The notes below the pieces were generated by a model. It was not told where the DNA came from. It did no database searches and worked only from the letters and a program-made list of their open reading frames with translations. The translations under genes were made by a program, and so were the position numbers. A stretch of 64,000 bases of DNA from assembly GCF_023375815.1 (NCBI RefSeq), contig NZ_CP067412.1, positions 1,736,001-1,800,000 of the forward strand. Reading direction: 5' to 3'. Within the stretch, counting starts at the first letter, position 1. Each line of letters begins with the position of its first letter. This document shows positions 8,260-16,844 of the stretch, one piece after another. Source of the DNA: Pseudomonas sp. HS6. Lineage in GTDB: Bacteria; Pseudomonadota; Gammaproteobacteria; Pseudomonadales; Pseudomonadaceae.

Positions 8260-9909
8260 ATGCAGACTTCCCTCGATGAATTCGATTACATCGTGGTCGG
8301 CGCCGGGCCGGCCGGGTGTTTGCTGGCCAATCGGCTGTCGGCGGATCCGCAGCAGCGCGTGTTGTTGCTGGAAGCCGGCGGGCGCGACAACTATCCGTGG
8401 ATTCACATCCCCGTGGGTTACCTGTTCTGCATCGGCAACCCGCGCACCGACTGGTGCTTCAAGACCGAAGAACAGCCGGGCCTCAATGGCCGCGCGCTGA
8501 GTTATCCGCGCGGCAAGGTGCTGGGCGGCTGTTCGTCGATCAACGGCATGATCTACATGCGCGGCCAGGCCAACGACTACGACGGCTGGGCCGCCAAGGG
8601 CAATCCGGGCTGGGCCTGGAATGATGTGCTCCCACTGTTCAAACAGAGCGAAAACCACTTCGCCGGCGCGGCGGATTTTCATGGCGACAAGGGTGAATGG
8701 CGGGTTGAACGCCAGCGCCTGTCGTGGCCAATTCTCGATGCGTTTCGCAGTGCTGCCGAACAGAGTGGCATCGCCAGCATTGATGACTTCAACCAGGGTG
8801 ACAACGAAGGTTGCGGTTACTTTCAGGTGAACCAGAAGGCCGGAGTGCGCTGGAATGCGGCGAAGGCGTTTCTCAAACCGATTCGCGATCGGGCCAATCT
8901 CACGGTGTTGACCGACGTCGAGGTGGATCGCGTGCTGTTCGAGGATGGACGTGCGGCAGCGGTCAGCGCACGTTGGCAGGGTCAGGAAAAGCGCTTCAAG
9001 GCGCGCAAGGAGATCGTGTTGTGCGCCGGCTCCGTGGGTTCGCCGAGCATTCTGCAACGCTCCGGAATCGGCCCGCGTCCGCTGCTGGAAAAGCTCGGAA
9101 TCGGCGTCGTGCATGAACTGCCAGGCGTCGGCGGCAACCTGCAGGACCACCTGCAACTGCGGCTGATCTACAAACTGGAAAACGCCCGCACCCTCAACCA
9201 GATCGCCGGCAGCGTGTGGGGCAAGATGGGCATGGGCCTGCGTTATCTGTATGACCGCAGCGGGCCGTTGTCGATGGCGCCGAGTCAGTTGGGCGCGTTT
9301 GCCCGATCCGGGCCTGAGCAGACCTCGGCCAATCTCGAATACCACGTGCAGCCGCTGTCGCTGGAGCGCTTTGGCGAGCCGTTGCACAGCTTCCCCGCGT
9401 TCACCGCGTCGGTGTGTGATTTACGACCGCAGAGCCGTGGCCGAGTCGAAATTCGCTCCGCCGACCCGCAAGAATCCCCATTGATTCAACCCAATTATCT
9501 GAGCAATCCCGAAGACCTGCGCGTGGCCGCCGACGCGATCCGCCTGACCCGACGCATCGTCAGCGCCCCGGCCCTGCAAGCCTTTAACCCGGTGGAGTAC
9601 CTGCCCGGCGCCAGCCTGCAAACCGAAGAACAACTGCACGAAGCGGCGGCGAAGATTGGTACGACTATTTTTCACCCGGTCGGCACCTGCCGCATGGGCA
9701 ACGACGCAGATGCGGTGGTCGATGCGCAATTACGCGTGCATGGCGTGCCCGGCCTGCGGATTGCCGATGCATCGATCATGCCGCGCATTACCTCGGGCAA
9801 CACCTGTTCGCCTACGCTGATGATTGCTGAAAAAGCGGCACAGCTGATCCTCAACCCAACCGCCCGGAGCTTTCCCGCCGAAGAAAAAGCACTGACCGCA
9901 CTCTCTTGA
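8260..9909 (+). CDS. GMC-family flavin oxidoreductase (choline dehydrogenase-like)
   Basis: The 549-residue protein opens with the FAD-binding dinucleotide fold (YIVVGAGPAGCLLANRLS, then an LLLEAGG strand end). It carries the GMC signature GKVLGGCSSINGMIYMRG and ends with the active-site region, including the His of TIFHPVGTCRMG and the Asn of TSGNTCSPTLMIAEKAA. The family oxidises alcohols such as choline, aliphatic or aromatic alcohols. The substrate here is unknown, and no betaine aldehyde dehydrogenase is adjacent. I prefer the ATG at 8260 (GAGG upstream) over 8224, which has no ribosome site and would put the A-rich motif inside the gene. An MHS symporter follows 81 bp downstream, suggesting import and oxidation of the same compound. 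Confidence 0.85.
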   Translation: MQTSLDEFDYIVVGAGPAGCLLANRLSADPQQRVLLLEAGGRDNYPWIHIPVGYLFCIGNPRTDWCFKTEEQPGLNGRALSYPRGKVLGGCSSINGMIYMRGQANDYDGWAAKGNPGWAWNDVLPLFKQSENHFAGAADFHGDKGEWRVERQRLSWPILDAFRSAAEQSGIASIDDFNQGDNEGCGYFQVNQKAGVRWNAAKAFLKPIRDRANLTVLTDVEVDRVLFEDGRAAAVSARWQGQEKRFKARKEIVLCAGSVGSPSILQRSGIGPRPLLEKLGIGVVHELPGVGGNLQDHLQLRLIYKLENARTLNQIAGSVWGKMGMGLRYLYDRSGPLSMAPSQLGAFARSGPEQTSANLEYHVQPLSLERFGEPLHSFPAFTASVCDLRPQSRGRVEIRSADPQESPLIQPNYLSNPEDLRVAADAIRLTRRIVSAPALQAFNPVEYLPGASLQTEEQLHEAAAKIGTTIFHPVGTCRMGNDADAVVDAQLRVHGVPGLRIADASIMPRITSGNTCSPTLMIAEKAAQLILNPTARSFPAEEKALTALS

Positions 9910-9956
9910 CCAAAGGAATAGCGGTGCCAGCCCACGAGGTCGGCGCCGACAGTGGA

Positions 9957-9971
9957 AACAACAAAAACAAT
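9957..9971 (+). promoter_or_regulatory. Putative Crc/Hfq CA-motif before the symporter gene
   Basis: AACAACAAAAACAAT repeats the motif found upstream of the preceding gene, here 19 bases before the ATG at 9991 and just ahead of the GAGGGA ribosome site. Its recurrence at both genes of one catabolic pair makes a shared catabolite-repression role plausible. Confidence 0.55.
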
Positions 9972-9990
9972 CACTGTGAGGGATACCGAT

Positions 9991-11613
9991 ATGTCAGAAC
10001 ACGTTCAGCCACTGGACGCCGTGCGCAGCGCGGACGCCAGCCCCGATACCCGAAAGGTCATCTTCGCCTCGTCCCTGGGGACGGTGTTCGAGTGGTATGA
10101 CTTCTTTCTCTACGGCGCCCTGGCGGCGGTGATCAGCAAGCAGTTCTTCGCCGGGGTCAACGACACCACGGCGTTCATCTTCGCGCTGATGGCGTTTGCC
10201 GCAGGCTTCATCGTGCGGCCGTTCGGAGCGCTGGTGTTCGGTCGGTTGGGGGACATGATCGGGCGCAAATACACCTTTCTTGCGACCATTATTCTGATGG
10301 GCGTAGCAACGTTCGCGGTGGGCCTGCTGCCGACCTACGCCAGCATCGGCATTGCCGCGCCGATCATTCTGGTGGTGCTGCGCATGCTCCAGGGCCTGGC
10401 CCTCGGCGGCGAGTATGGCGGCGCCGCGACTTACGTGGCAGAACACGCACCGATCGGCAAACGCGGCTTCCATACCAGCTGGATTCAATCCACCGCGACC
10501 CTCGGTCTGCTGCTTTCGCTGCTGGTGGTACTCGGTTGCCGTTACTTCACCGGTGATCAGTTCGAAGTCTGGGGCTGGCGCATTCCATTCCTGCTGTCGA
10601 TCGTGCTGCTGGGCATTTCCACCTGGATTCGCCTGAGCCTGCACGAGTCGCCGGCTTATCTGAAAATGAAAGAGGAAGGCAAAACCAGCAAGGCGCCGAT
10701 CCGCGAATCCTTCGGTAAATGGGAAAATCTCAAAGTCGTGCTGATCGCCCTGTTCAGCATCAACGCCGGGCAAGCGGTGACCTTCTACGCCGCGCAGTTC
10801 TACGTGCTGTTCTTCCTCACCCAGTTCCTGAAAATGGACCCGGCGGTGGCCAACAGTCTGCTGATCATCAGCGTGGTGATCGGCGCGCCATTCTTCATCA
10901 TTTTCGGCTGGCTGTCGGACAAGGTCGGGCGCAAACCGGTGCTGATGCTTGGCTTGCTGCTCGCTACTGCGCTGTACTTCCCGATCTTCAAATCCCTGGC
11001 CCACTACGCCAATCCGGCCATCGACCACGCCAGCCAACAGGCGCCAATCACCGTGGTGGCAGACCCGGCGACCTGCACCTTCCAGTTCGATCCGGTGGGC
11101 AAAGCCAAATTCGACAGCCCGTGTGACAAGGTCAAGACCTTCCTGGTCAAACAAGGCCTGCCCTACTCCAGCGTCGCCGCCCCGGCGGGCAGCGCGGTGC
11201 AGGTGAGCGTCGGCGATGTGAAACTCGATGGCTTCGACGAAGCATCACTGCGCGGTGCGATCACCCTCGCCGGCTATCCGCAACAGGCTGATATGCAGCA
11301 AATCAACAAACCAATGATCGTCGCGCTGATCGTCGCGCTGATCATCATCTCCGCCATGTGTTACGGCCCGCTGGCAGCACTGATGGTCGAACTGTTCCCG
11401 ACCCGCATCCGCTACACCTCGATGTCCTTGCCGTATCACATCGGCAACGGCTGGTTCGGCGGGTTCCTGCCAACCGTGTCGTTTGCGCTGGTGGTGTACA
11501 CCGGGGATATTTTCTACGGGCTGTGGTACCCGGTACTGATTACAGGGGTAAGCCTGGTGGTGGGAATGATTTGTCTGCGTGAGACAAAGAATATTGACCT
11601 CGACAAGAACTGA
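9991..11613 (+). CDS. MHS-type MFS symporter for an organic acid or alcohol-derived substrate
   Basis: The 540-residue protein has the metabolite:H+ symporter pattern: SSLGTVFEWYDFFLYGALA at helix 1, FGRLGDMIGRKYT after helix 2, RMLQGLALGGEYGGAATYVAEHAP, and WLSDKVGRKPVLM in the second half. It is longer than the usual 430-450 residues because of an insert of about 110 polar residues between helices 9 and 10 (about 345-450, including CTFQFDPVGKAKF and SPCDKVKTF), which would face outside. I chose the start at 9991, after GAGGGA. The longer frame from 9952 would translate the A-rich motif. It is likely co-transcribed with the GMC gene and followed by a strong hairpin. Confidence 0.85.
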   Translation: MSEHVQPLDAVRSADASPDTRKVIFASSLGTVFEWYDFFLYGALAAVISKQFFAGVNDTTAFIFALMAFAAGFIVRPFGALVFGRLGDMIGRKYTFLATIILMGVATFAVGLLPTYASIGIAAPIILVVLRMLQGLALGGEYGGAATYVAEHAPIGKRGFHTSWIQSTATLGLLLSLLVVLGCRYFTGDQFEVWGWRIPFLLSIVLLGISTWIRLSLHESPAYLKMKEEGKTSKAPIRESFGKWENLKVVLIALFSINAGQAVTFYAAQFYVLFFLTQFLKMDPAVANSLLIISVVIGAPFFIIFGWLSDKVGRKPVLMLGLLLATALYFPIFKSLAHYANPAIDHASQQAPITVVADPATCTFQFDPVGKAKFDSPCDKVKTFLVKQGLPYSSVAAPAGSAVQVSVGDVKLDGFDEASLRGAITLAGYPQQADMQQINKPMIVALIVALIIISAMCYGPLAALMVELFPTRIRYTSMSLPYHIGNGWFGGFLPTVSFALVVYTGDIFYGLWYPVLITGVSLVVGMICLRETKNIDLDKN

Positions 11614-11625
11614 TCCTTGATCAGT

Positions 11626-11651
11626 GTGGCGAGGGTTTACACCCTCGCCAC
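11626..11651. terminator. Hairpin between convergent genes
   Basis: GTGGCGAGGGT and ACCCTCGCCAC form a perfect 11-bp stem with a TTAC loop, located 12 bp after the symporter stop and 11 bp before the stop of the opposing DUF427 gene. No T-run follows, so it may act as a weak bidirectional terminator or as an mRNA-protecting hairpin. Confidence 0.55.
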
Positions 11652-11662
11652 CCCACTGAATC

Positions 11663-12031
11663 TCAGACCTCCGCCTCCAGCAATTCAAACTTCACCTGAT
11701 CGGGATAGAACGCAACGTAATCCTTGATCTGGCTGACCGAAATTTTCGGATGTTCGTACGTCCACACCGCGTTCGCGCCCTCATGCCCGGGCACTTGCAG
11801 ACTGAAATAATTGGCGTCGCCCTTGTACGGGCAATAACTGGTGTGGTCGGTGCGGGCGAAGTATTTTTCGTCGATGTCTTCGCGAGGGATGTAGTAGACC
11901 GGCGGGTAGTTGGCTTCGAGCAGCACCAGCGCTCGGGCGGAGGCCGCGACTTGTATGCCGTGGAATTTCACAAGGAGGCAGCCTGGCTGCTCGGCGATGG
12001 TGATGACGGGACTGGGACCGGAAGTTTTCAT
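11663..12031 (-). CDS. DUF427 family protein
   Basis: The start MKTSGPSPVITIAEQPG at 12031, preceded by AGGAGA, gives a 122-residue protein; the frame extends to 12091 without support. The sequence VYYIPREDIDEKYFARTDHTSYCPYKGDANYFSL is the DUF427 core, a small beta-rich fold. Members have been described in a few bacteria and fungi, but no general biochemical role is established. It is cytoplasmic, with no signal peptide. It stands alone between a terminator hairpin and a repeat region. Confidence 0.85.
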   Translation of the reverse strand: MKTSGPSPVITIAEQPGCLLVKFHGIQVAASARALVLLEANYPPVYYIPREDIDEKYFARTDHTSYCPYKGDANYFSLQVPGHEGANAVWTYEHPKISVSQIKDYVAFYPDQVKFELLEAEV

Positions 12032-12118
12032 CGGTTTCTCCTGACTGCGGCGAAGGCACCGGTTCAGGTATAACCCATGCGGCCGGATCACGCCGGGTTC
12101 GCAGCCGAACGGCTAAAA

Positions 12119-12313
12119 AGCCCCTCACCCCAGCCCTCCCGAAACGTCGGACCGCCCAAGGGAGAGGGAGCCAACCGCATCGTCTTTCGCTGTACATCGA
12201 CCTGAAAAACCGTGTCGATTATGGATTCGGCACAGCCTGCTCAGGTCGATGTATTTCTTCAGCAACCCCCAATCGGTCCCCTCTCCCGCTGGGAGAGGGT
12301 TAGGGTGAGGGCC
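12119..12313. repeat. Nested imperfect inverted repeat, MITE-like
   Basis: The intergenic stretch contains nested palindromes. The outer arms are CCCCTCACCCCAGCCCTCCC at the left and the inverse (GGGAGAGGGTTAGGGTGAGGG, 12290-12311) at the right. An inner perfect pair is TACATCGACCTGA at 12193-12205 with TCAGGTCGATGTA at 12241-12253. The outer sequence (CCCTCACCCTAACCCTCTCCC) is a widespread proteobacterial intergenic repeat. It has no coding capacity and is probably a non-autonomous repeated element. Confidence 0.55.
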
Positions 12314-12327
12314 AGCGATTCACGCCA

Positions 12328-13734
12328 TTACGCGACGATATCGGTCGCCACCGCCTGCCCGACCACACCCACGGCGAAGTCCACCGAGCCCTGGCCTGTG
12401 AGGTCAATCATCAGGCTGGTCTGGTTGGTCTGCGCGAAGTAAGTGAGGATCGCGTCGCCGGCGTGCCCGGTGAAGCCGCTGACGAAGTTCAGCGTGGCCG
12501 CGCCCGAGGCAAAACCGGCGATACCCGACAGGTCGATCTTGTCCAGGCCGCTGGTGAAATCCATGATCCAGTCCGGCGCAGTCATGGTCGAGTCACTGGC
12601 TGCGCCGAACACAAAGGTGTCTGCGCCTTCACCGCCCCACAGCGAATCACCACCGCCACCGCCGTAGAGGATGTCGTTGCCGGCACCGCCGATCAGATCG
12701 TTGGCCGTTGCGTTGCCGATCAACAGGTCATTGCCCGAGCCGCCCACGGCGTTTTCAACGGTCACGCCATACGCGATGGAGACATTACCCACCAGGCCGC
12801 CGACGTCGGAGAACGAACCTTCGTTGAGGTTGATCTTCTGGTTCTGGCTGAAGCCGGAAAAGTCCAGGGTGTCGTTGCCGCCGCCGTCCCACACCGAGAA
12901 CACCACTTTGGAGGTGTCCGAAGTAGCGCTGTAGTAGTCGCGGTCAGCGTTGGAGTTAAAGCCGTACACGGTGTTGTCGGCACGGGTTTCCAGGTTGGCG
13001 CCGTAGAGTTTCTGCACGGCGACGATGTCGTCCAGCAACGGTGCGGAGGCGTAGGCGCCGCTGCCGTCCTTGCTGAAGTTCTGGTCGGTGTTGGCTTCGC
13101 TCCAGTAGCTCATCAGGCTGTAGCCACGGGTGTCTTCGGCGTACTTGGCGTCGCCGTAGGTCGGGTTGCCGTTGCCGGCGTTGTAGGCGCCCGGGTGCGA
13201 CAGGCCGAGGGTGTGGCCGATTTCGTGGGTCAGGGTCTGACGCCCGTAGTTGTTGGTATCCGGAGTCTTGTTAACCTGGTACTTATCGTTGATCAGATAC
13301 CACGACTGGCCGTCATAGCTGCTGCCCTGTGGCAGGTAGGCGAACGCCGCGCCGCCGGTGCTGACGTCGTAGTTGCCAAACGTCATGTGACCGTCGCCGC
13401 CCTTGCCCTCGGTGAAGGTGACGTTGGCCACGTCCGACCACGATTGCAGCGACAGGATGGCCTGGGCTTTCTGCTGATCGCTGAACTCGCTGAAGTTGCC
13501 GAGTTTGGAGTTGTAGTTCGACGGTTTGTCGGTCAGGAACGTGTAGGTCAGATCAATCTTGCCGTCGGCATTCTTGTCTTGCCACGACATACCCTTGCGC
13601 AGGATTTCGTCGGCGGCCTGGTCGGCGGTGAACGACGGTTTGCCGTTGACGGTCCCGGTGCCACGGTCATACAGGTGGCTGAAGGTGTCGACCGCAGTGA
13701 AGGCGCTGGTGGCCTGGGAGGAAGGTTGAGACAT
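12328..13734 (-). CDS. Serralysin-type extracellular metalloprotease (AprA/AprX family)
   Basis: The 468-residue protein has the astacin/serralysin zinc site [12 protein letters not shown] (His170, Glu171, His174, His180) and a Met-turn SLMSY (Met208). It then has RTX calcium-binding repeats around residues 345-395 ([32 protein letters not shown]) and a C-terminus ending in DIVA, an Asp plus hydrophobics typical of type I secretion signals. It has a short propeptide and no Sec signal, as expected. Unlike the usual apr locus, no aprDEF transporter or inh inhibitor gene is adjacent, so export must use a transporter encoded elsewhere. The start at 13734 has an AAGGA-like site. Confidence 0.85.
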   Translation of the reverse strand: MSQPSSQATSAFTAVDTFSHLYDRGTGTVNGKPSFTADQAADEILRKGMSWQDKNADGKIDLTYTFLTDKPSNYNSKLGNFSEFSDQQKAQAILSLQSWSDVANVTFTEGKGGDGHMTFGNYDVSTGGAAFAYLPQGSSYDGQSWYLINDKYQVNKTPDTNNYGRQTLTHEIGHTLGLSHPGAYNAGNGNPTYGDAKYAEDTRGYSLMSYWSEANTDQNFSKDGSGAYASAPLLDDIVAVQKLYGANLETRADNTVYGFNSNADRDYYSATSDTSKVVFSVWDGGGNDTLDFSGFSQNQKINLNEGSFSDVGGLVGNVSIAYGVTVENAVGGSGNDLLIGNATANDLIGGAGNDILYGGGGGDSLWGGEGADTFVFGAASDSTMTAPDWIMDFTSGLDKIDLSGIAGFASGAATLNFVSGFTGHAGDAILTYFAQTNQTSLMIDLTGQGSVDFAVGVVGQAVATDIVA

Positions 13735-13805
13735 GGTGTACGTCCTTGTTTCGAAAGAGTCAGTGTCAGACAGAAAAACGGCGATCTTCTGGCGAGATCG
13801 TCCTG

Positions 13806-13907
13806 TCACTCGCCCTGTTGAGGCAAATTGAACCTGCCACAGCCGCCAAGAGGCGCGCTAATCAATTTCTCGATAACGTCCCCGATTGCCCCGGCGACCG
13901 CTGTCAT
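13806..13907 (-). CDS. Possible 33-residue peptide beside an SOS box
   Basis: A short frame starts at the ATG 13905-13907 with AAAGGA about 10 bases upstream and ends with TGA at 13806. The peptide starts [20 protein letters not shown], a potentially amphipathic helix, then [13 protein letters not shown]. The upstream LexA-type palindrome (13926-13941) lies only about 19 bases before the start, so transcription toward this frame would begin at the box edge, as in SOS-controlled small toxins or regulators. The serralysin gene starts 71 bases downstream on the same strand and could share the transcript. It is unproven; it may only be leader RNA. Confidence 0.4.
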   Translation of the reverse strand: MTAVAGAIGDVIEKLISAPLGGCGRFNLPQQGE

Positions 13908-13919
13908 GACCGGCAATCC

Positions 13920-13947
13920 TTTTATCTGTATATCCATACAGATAAAA
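13920..13947. promoter_or_regulatory. LexA (SOS) box, perfect palindrome
   Basis: CTGTATATCCATACAG at 13926-13941 fits the CTG-N10-CAG LexA consensus of gammaproteobacteria exactly. The symmetry extends to 12-bp arms (TTTTATCTGTAT and ATACAGATAAAA). It lies between topB (rightward, ATG 73 bp away) and the small frame and serralysin gene (leftward). Overlapping -10-like sequence exists in both directions (TATACA leftward), so one or both sides may be induced by DNA damage. Confidence 0.75.
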
Positions 13948-14013
13948 GTTGCCCCATCGCCCGACTCAGGCCATTCTGTGCGCCTCTTCGGGCAATGATC
14001 GACGACGGTGGTT

Positions 14014-15957
14014 ATGCGGCTGTACCTCTGTGAAAAACCTTCCCAGGCCAAGGATATTGCGGCCGTACTGGGCGCAAAGCGCCGAGGCGACGGCTGCTGG
14101 CTGGGAACGGACGTCACGGTGACCTGGTGCATCGGCCACTTGCTGGAAACCGCCCCGCCGGACGCCTATGACGCACGCTACAAGCGCTGGGTGCTGGCGG
14201 ACCTGCCGATCATCCCGGACAAATGGAAAATGACCGTCAAGCCGCGCACTGCCAGCCAGTACAAAGCGGTCAAGCGCCTGCTCGGCGAGGCCAGCGAACT
14301 GATCATCGCCACTGACGCCGATCGCGAAGGCGAAATGATCGCCCGGGAACTGGTGGAGCATTGCCGCTATCGCGGGCCGATCCGCCGCTTGTGGCTGTCG
14401 GCGCTGGACGAGGCGTCGATCCGCAAGGCTTTGGCGGCCCTGAAGCCGGGCGCTGAAACCTTCAGCCTTTATCACTCGGCGCTGGGGCGCTCACGGGCAG
14501 ACTGGCTGATCGGGATGAACATGAGTCGCCTGTTCACCCTGCTCGGCCGGCAATCCGGCTATCAAGGCGTATTGCCGGTGGGCCGGGTGCAAACGCCGAC
14601 CCTGCGGCTGGTGGTGGATCGCGACCGCAGCATTGCCGATTTCGTACCTGTCGCCTATTGGGCCATCGATGTGCAATTGCTGCACAACGGCACGACGTTT
14701 ACTGCGCAGTGGCGGGCGCCGAACGATGCCTGTGACGATCAGGATCGCTGCCTCAACCAGGCCCTCGCCCAGCAAGCGGCCGCCGCAATCAGCAGCGCCG
14801 CCAGCGCCCGGGTGGTCAAGCTGCGCACCGAGCGCATGCGTGAAGTGGCGCCCCTGCCCTTCGATCTCGGCACCTTGCAGGAAGTCTGCTCGAAGAAGCT
14901 CGGCCTCGGCGCCCAGGAAACCCTCGACATCGCCCAGGCCCTCTACGAAACCTACAAAGTCATCACCTACCCGCGCAGCGATTGCGGCTATTTGCCCGTG
15001 AGCCAGCACAGCGAGGCGCCGGGGATTCTCGCGGCGTTGCGCCAGGCTGATCCGAGCCTGGAAGCGCTGCGCGAACATCTGGAACCGCAGCGCCGCTCCC
15101 GCGCCTGGAACGATGCCAAGGTCAGCGCCCACCACGGCATAATCCCCACCGCCGCCGCGAAGAATCTGGAGCGTCTGACCGGCAAGCACCGTGCGGTCTA
15201 CACCTTGATTCGCGCACGGTATCTGGCGCAATTCCTGCCCAATCACGAATACGACCGCACCCAGGCCGATTTCGATTGCGCCGGGGAAGCCTTGCGCGCG
15301 GTCGGCAAGCAGATCATCGAGCCTGGCTGGAAACGCGCGTTGCCCGAAGCGCTGGCCCCGGCCAAGGGCCGTGAAGCCCCCGCACCACAAACTTTGCCGA
15401 CGCTGACCCAGGGCGCCGAATGCGCCGTGGCGGATGTGAAGCTCAAGGATTTGTGGACGCAGCCACCCAAGCCCTACACCGAAGGCGATCTGATCAAAGC
15501 GATGAAGAACGTCGCCAAACTGGTGGAAGACCCGCTGCTCAAGCAGAAACTCAAGGACACCACTGGTATCGGCACCGAAGCCACCCGAGCTTCGATCATT
15601 CAAGGCCTGCTGGATCGTGGTTATCTGGTGAAGAACGGCAAGGCCCTCGCCGCCACGCCCGCCGCGTTCAGCCTGATCGACGCGGTGCCGCGAGCGATTG
15701 CCGACCCCGGCACCACGGCGATCTGGGAACAGGCGCTGGATATGGTGCAGAGCGGCGAGATGAGTCTGGAAGAGTTCGTCACCAAGCAGGCCGCGTGGAT
15801 GAGCAAGCAAGTGACCCGTTGCGCGGGGCTGAGCCTGACCATCAGCGGCCCGCCGCCTGCCGGCAAAGCCGCTGCGCCGTGGAAGAACAAGCGCAAGACC
15901 ACTCGGCGCAAAACCACCGGCACCAGCAAACGTACGACGAAACCGGCAGCCAAATAG
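14014..15957 (+). CDS. topB: DNA topoisomerase III
   Basis: The 647-residue type IA topoisomerase relaxes or decatenates DNA by single-strand passage. The N-terminal Toprim domain has the first acidic motif near MRLYLCEKPSQAKDIA and the metal-binding DADREGEM at about residue 101. The conserved GVLPVGRVQTPTLRLVVDRD follows, and the catalytic tyrosine is in VITYPRSDCGYLP (Tyr319). The C-terminus is a short Lys/Arg/Thr-rich tail (KNKRKTTRRKTTGTSKRTTKPAAK, about 24 residues) instead of zinc fingers, as in TopB proteins. A GTG at 14008 is an alternative start. An SOS box lies 73 bp upstream of the ATG. Confidence 0.92.
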   Translation: MRLYLCEKPSQAKDIAAVLGAKRRGDGCWLGTDVTVTWCIGHLLETAPPDAYDARYKRWVLADLPIIPDKWKMTVKPRTASQYKAVKRLLGEASELIIATDADREGEMIARELVEHCRYRGPIRRLWLSALDEASIRKALAALKPGAETFSLYHSALGRSRADWLIGMNMSRLFTLLGRQSGYQGVLPVGRVQTPTLRLVVDRDRSIADFVPVAYWAIDVQLLHNGTTFTAQWRAPNDACDDQDRCLNQALAQQAAAAISSAASARVVKLRTERMREVAPLPFDLGTLQEVCSKKLGLGAQETLDIAQALYETYKVITYPRSDCGYLPVSQHSEAPGILAALRQADPSLEALREHLEPQRRSRAWNDAKVSAHHGIIPTAAAKNLERLTGKHRAVYTLIRARYLAQFLPNHEYDRTQADFDCAGEALRAVGKQIIEPGWKRALPEALAPAKGREAPAPQTLPTLTQGAECAVADVKLKDLWTQPPKPYTEGDLIKAMKNVAKLVEDPLLKQKLKDTTGIGTEATRASIIQGLLDRGYLVKNGKALAATPAAFSLIDAVPRAIADPGTTAIWEQALDMVQSGEMSLEEFVTKQAAWMSKQVTRCAGLSLTISGPPPAGKAAAPWKNKRKTTRRKTTGTSKRTTKPAAK

Positions 15958-16004
15958 CCCGTTGCGCGCTACTGTTTCTGCAGTGATGGTCAGGAGGCAG
16001 CGGC

Positions 16005-16508
16005 ATGTCTGTCATCGAACTGCGCGTCGCCCGGCGCGACGAGTTGGATACCCTTGAAAACCTGATGCAGTTCTACACCTACGACTTCAGCGAGTGGCTG
16101 CCGTTGAAGCTGGGCGAGCATGGTTTCTTCCCGATCCAGTTGAAGGACGATTACTGGCGCCAACCGGCAACCCGGCCGTTCCTGATCCACGTCGACGGCG
16201 AGTTGGCGGGGTTCGTGACAGTCGATGACCACATCCTCATCGAAGGCGCCAACTACAACATCGGCTATTTCTTTGTCAGCCGGCGCTGGCGTGGCCAAGG
16301 CGTCGCGCAGTTTGTCGCCTCTGCCCTCTTGAGCCACGTGCCCGGTCAATGGCAGATTTTCCATGTCGACGCCAACCTGCCTGCGCAGCGGTTCTGGGCC
16401 AGGGTGATCCCCGAGGTGAGCGGCGGCGACTTCACTCGCCAGCAGAAAACCGTAGACGGTTATCCCTGCACGTTCTACTGCCTGCGCAGCCCTCCCCACG
16501 CTGCCTGA
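16005..16508 (+). CDS. GNAT family N-acetyltransferase
   Basis: The 167-residue protein follows a strong AGGAGG site. It shows the GNAT layout: beta strands LAGFVTVDDHILIEG and NIGYFFVSRRWRGQGVAQFVASAL, where RRWRGQGVA is the acetyl-CoA loop. It ends with a strand and helix typical of the fold. The acceptor is unknown. It lies 47 bp downstream of topB on the same strand and could be read from the same transcript. Confidence 0.78.
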   Translation: MSVIELRVARRDELDTLENLMQFYTYDFSEWLPLKLGEHGFFPIQLKDDYWRQPATRPFLIHVDGELAGFVTVDDHILIEGANYNIGYFFVSRRWRGQGVAQFVASALLSHVPGQWQIFHVDANLPAQRFWARVIPEVSGGDFTRQQKTVDGYPCTFYCLRSPPHAA

Positions 16509-16553
16509 ACGGCTCTTTTCTCATTCCAGAATGACTTTGTCCGACAATATGTA

Positions 16554-16844
16554 GTGACCAAAAATAATCACTACAAAACCGTTGACGGCGTCGTTTTGCT
16601 TTTGCATGATGCAGACGTCTCCCCGATCGGGAGCACTGGCAACACGCTTGAGCAAGCTCGTCTGACCGCCGAGCTGTTTTTTCCGGATACACGCTGCCCA
16701 CAAGGCAGATTGAAGAAGCTGACCTGGCCTGAACGTCCAGTACAAGGACGAGAAGCGCTGGCGAAAATTCTCAAGACGCTTGTGGTCGACCCTGAAAACG
16801 TCGTCAAGGAGCCTCCCGGTTTTCGCTGCTTCTCCTCGTTGTGA
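16554..16844 (+). CDS. Hypothetical protein, doubtful
   Basis: A 96-codon frame starts with GTG at 16554 (TKNNHYKTVDGVVLLLHDAD) and runs to TGA at 16844. Its product is soluble, with a plausible helical end (GREALAKILKTLVVDPENV). It is less GC-rich at third positions than its neighbours, which could mean transfer or decay. A seven-codon frame (ATG at 16531, TAG at 16552) overlaps the GTG. I recognise no family. The opposite strand also has an open frame (16521-16949), which I judged weaker. Confidence 0.35.
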   Translation: MTKNNHYKTVDGVVLLLHDADVSPIGSTGNTLEQARLTAELFFPDTRCPQGRLKKLTWPERPVQGREALAKILKTLVVDPENVVKEPPGFRCFSSL

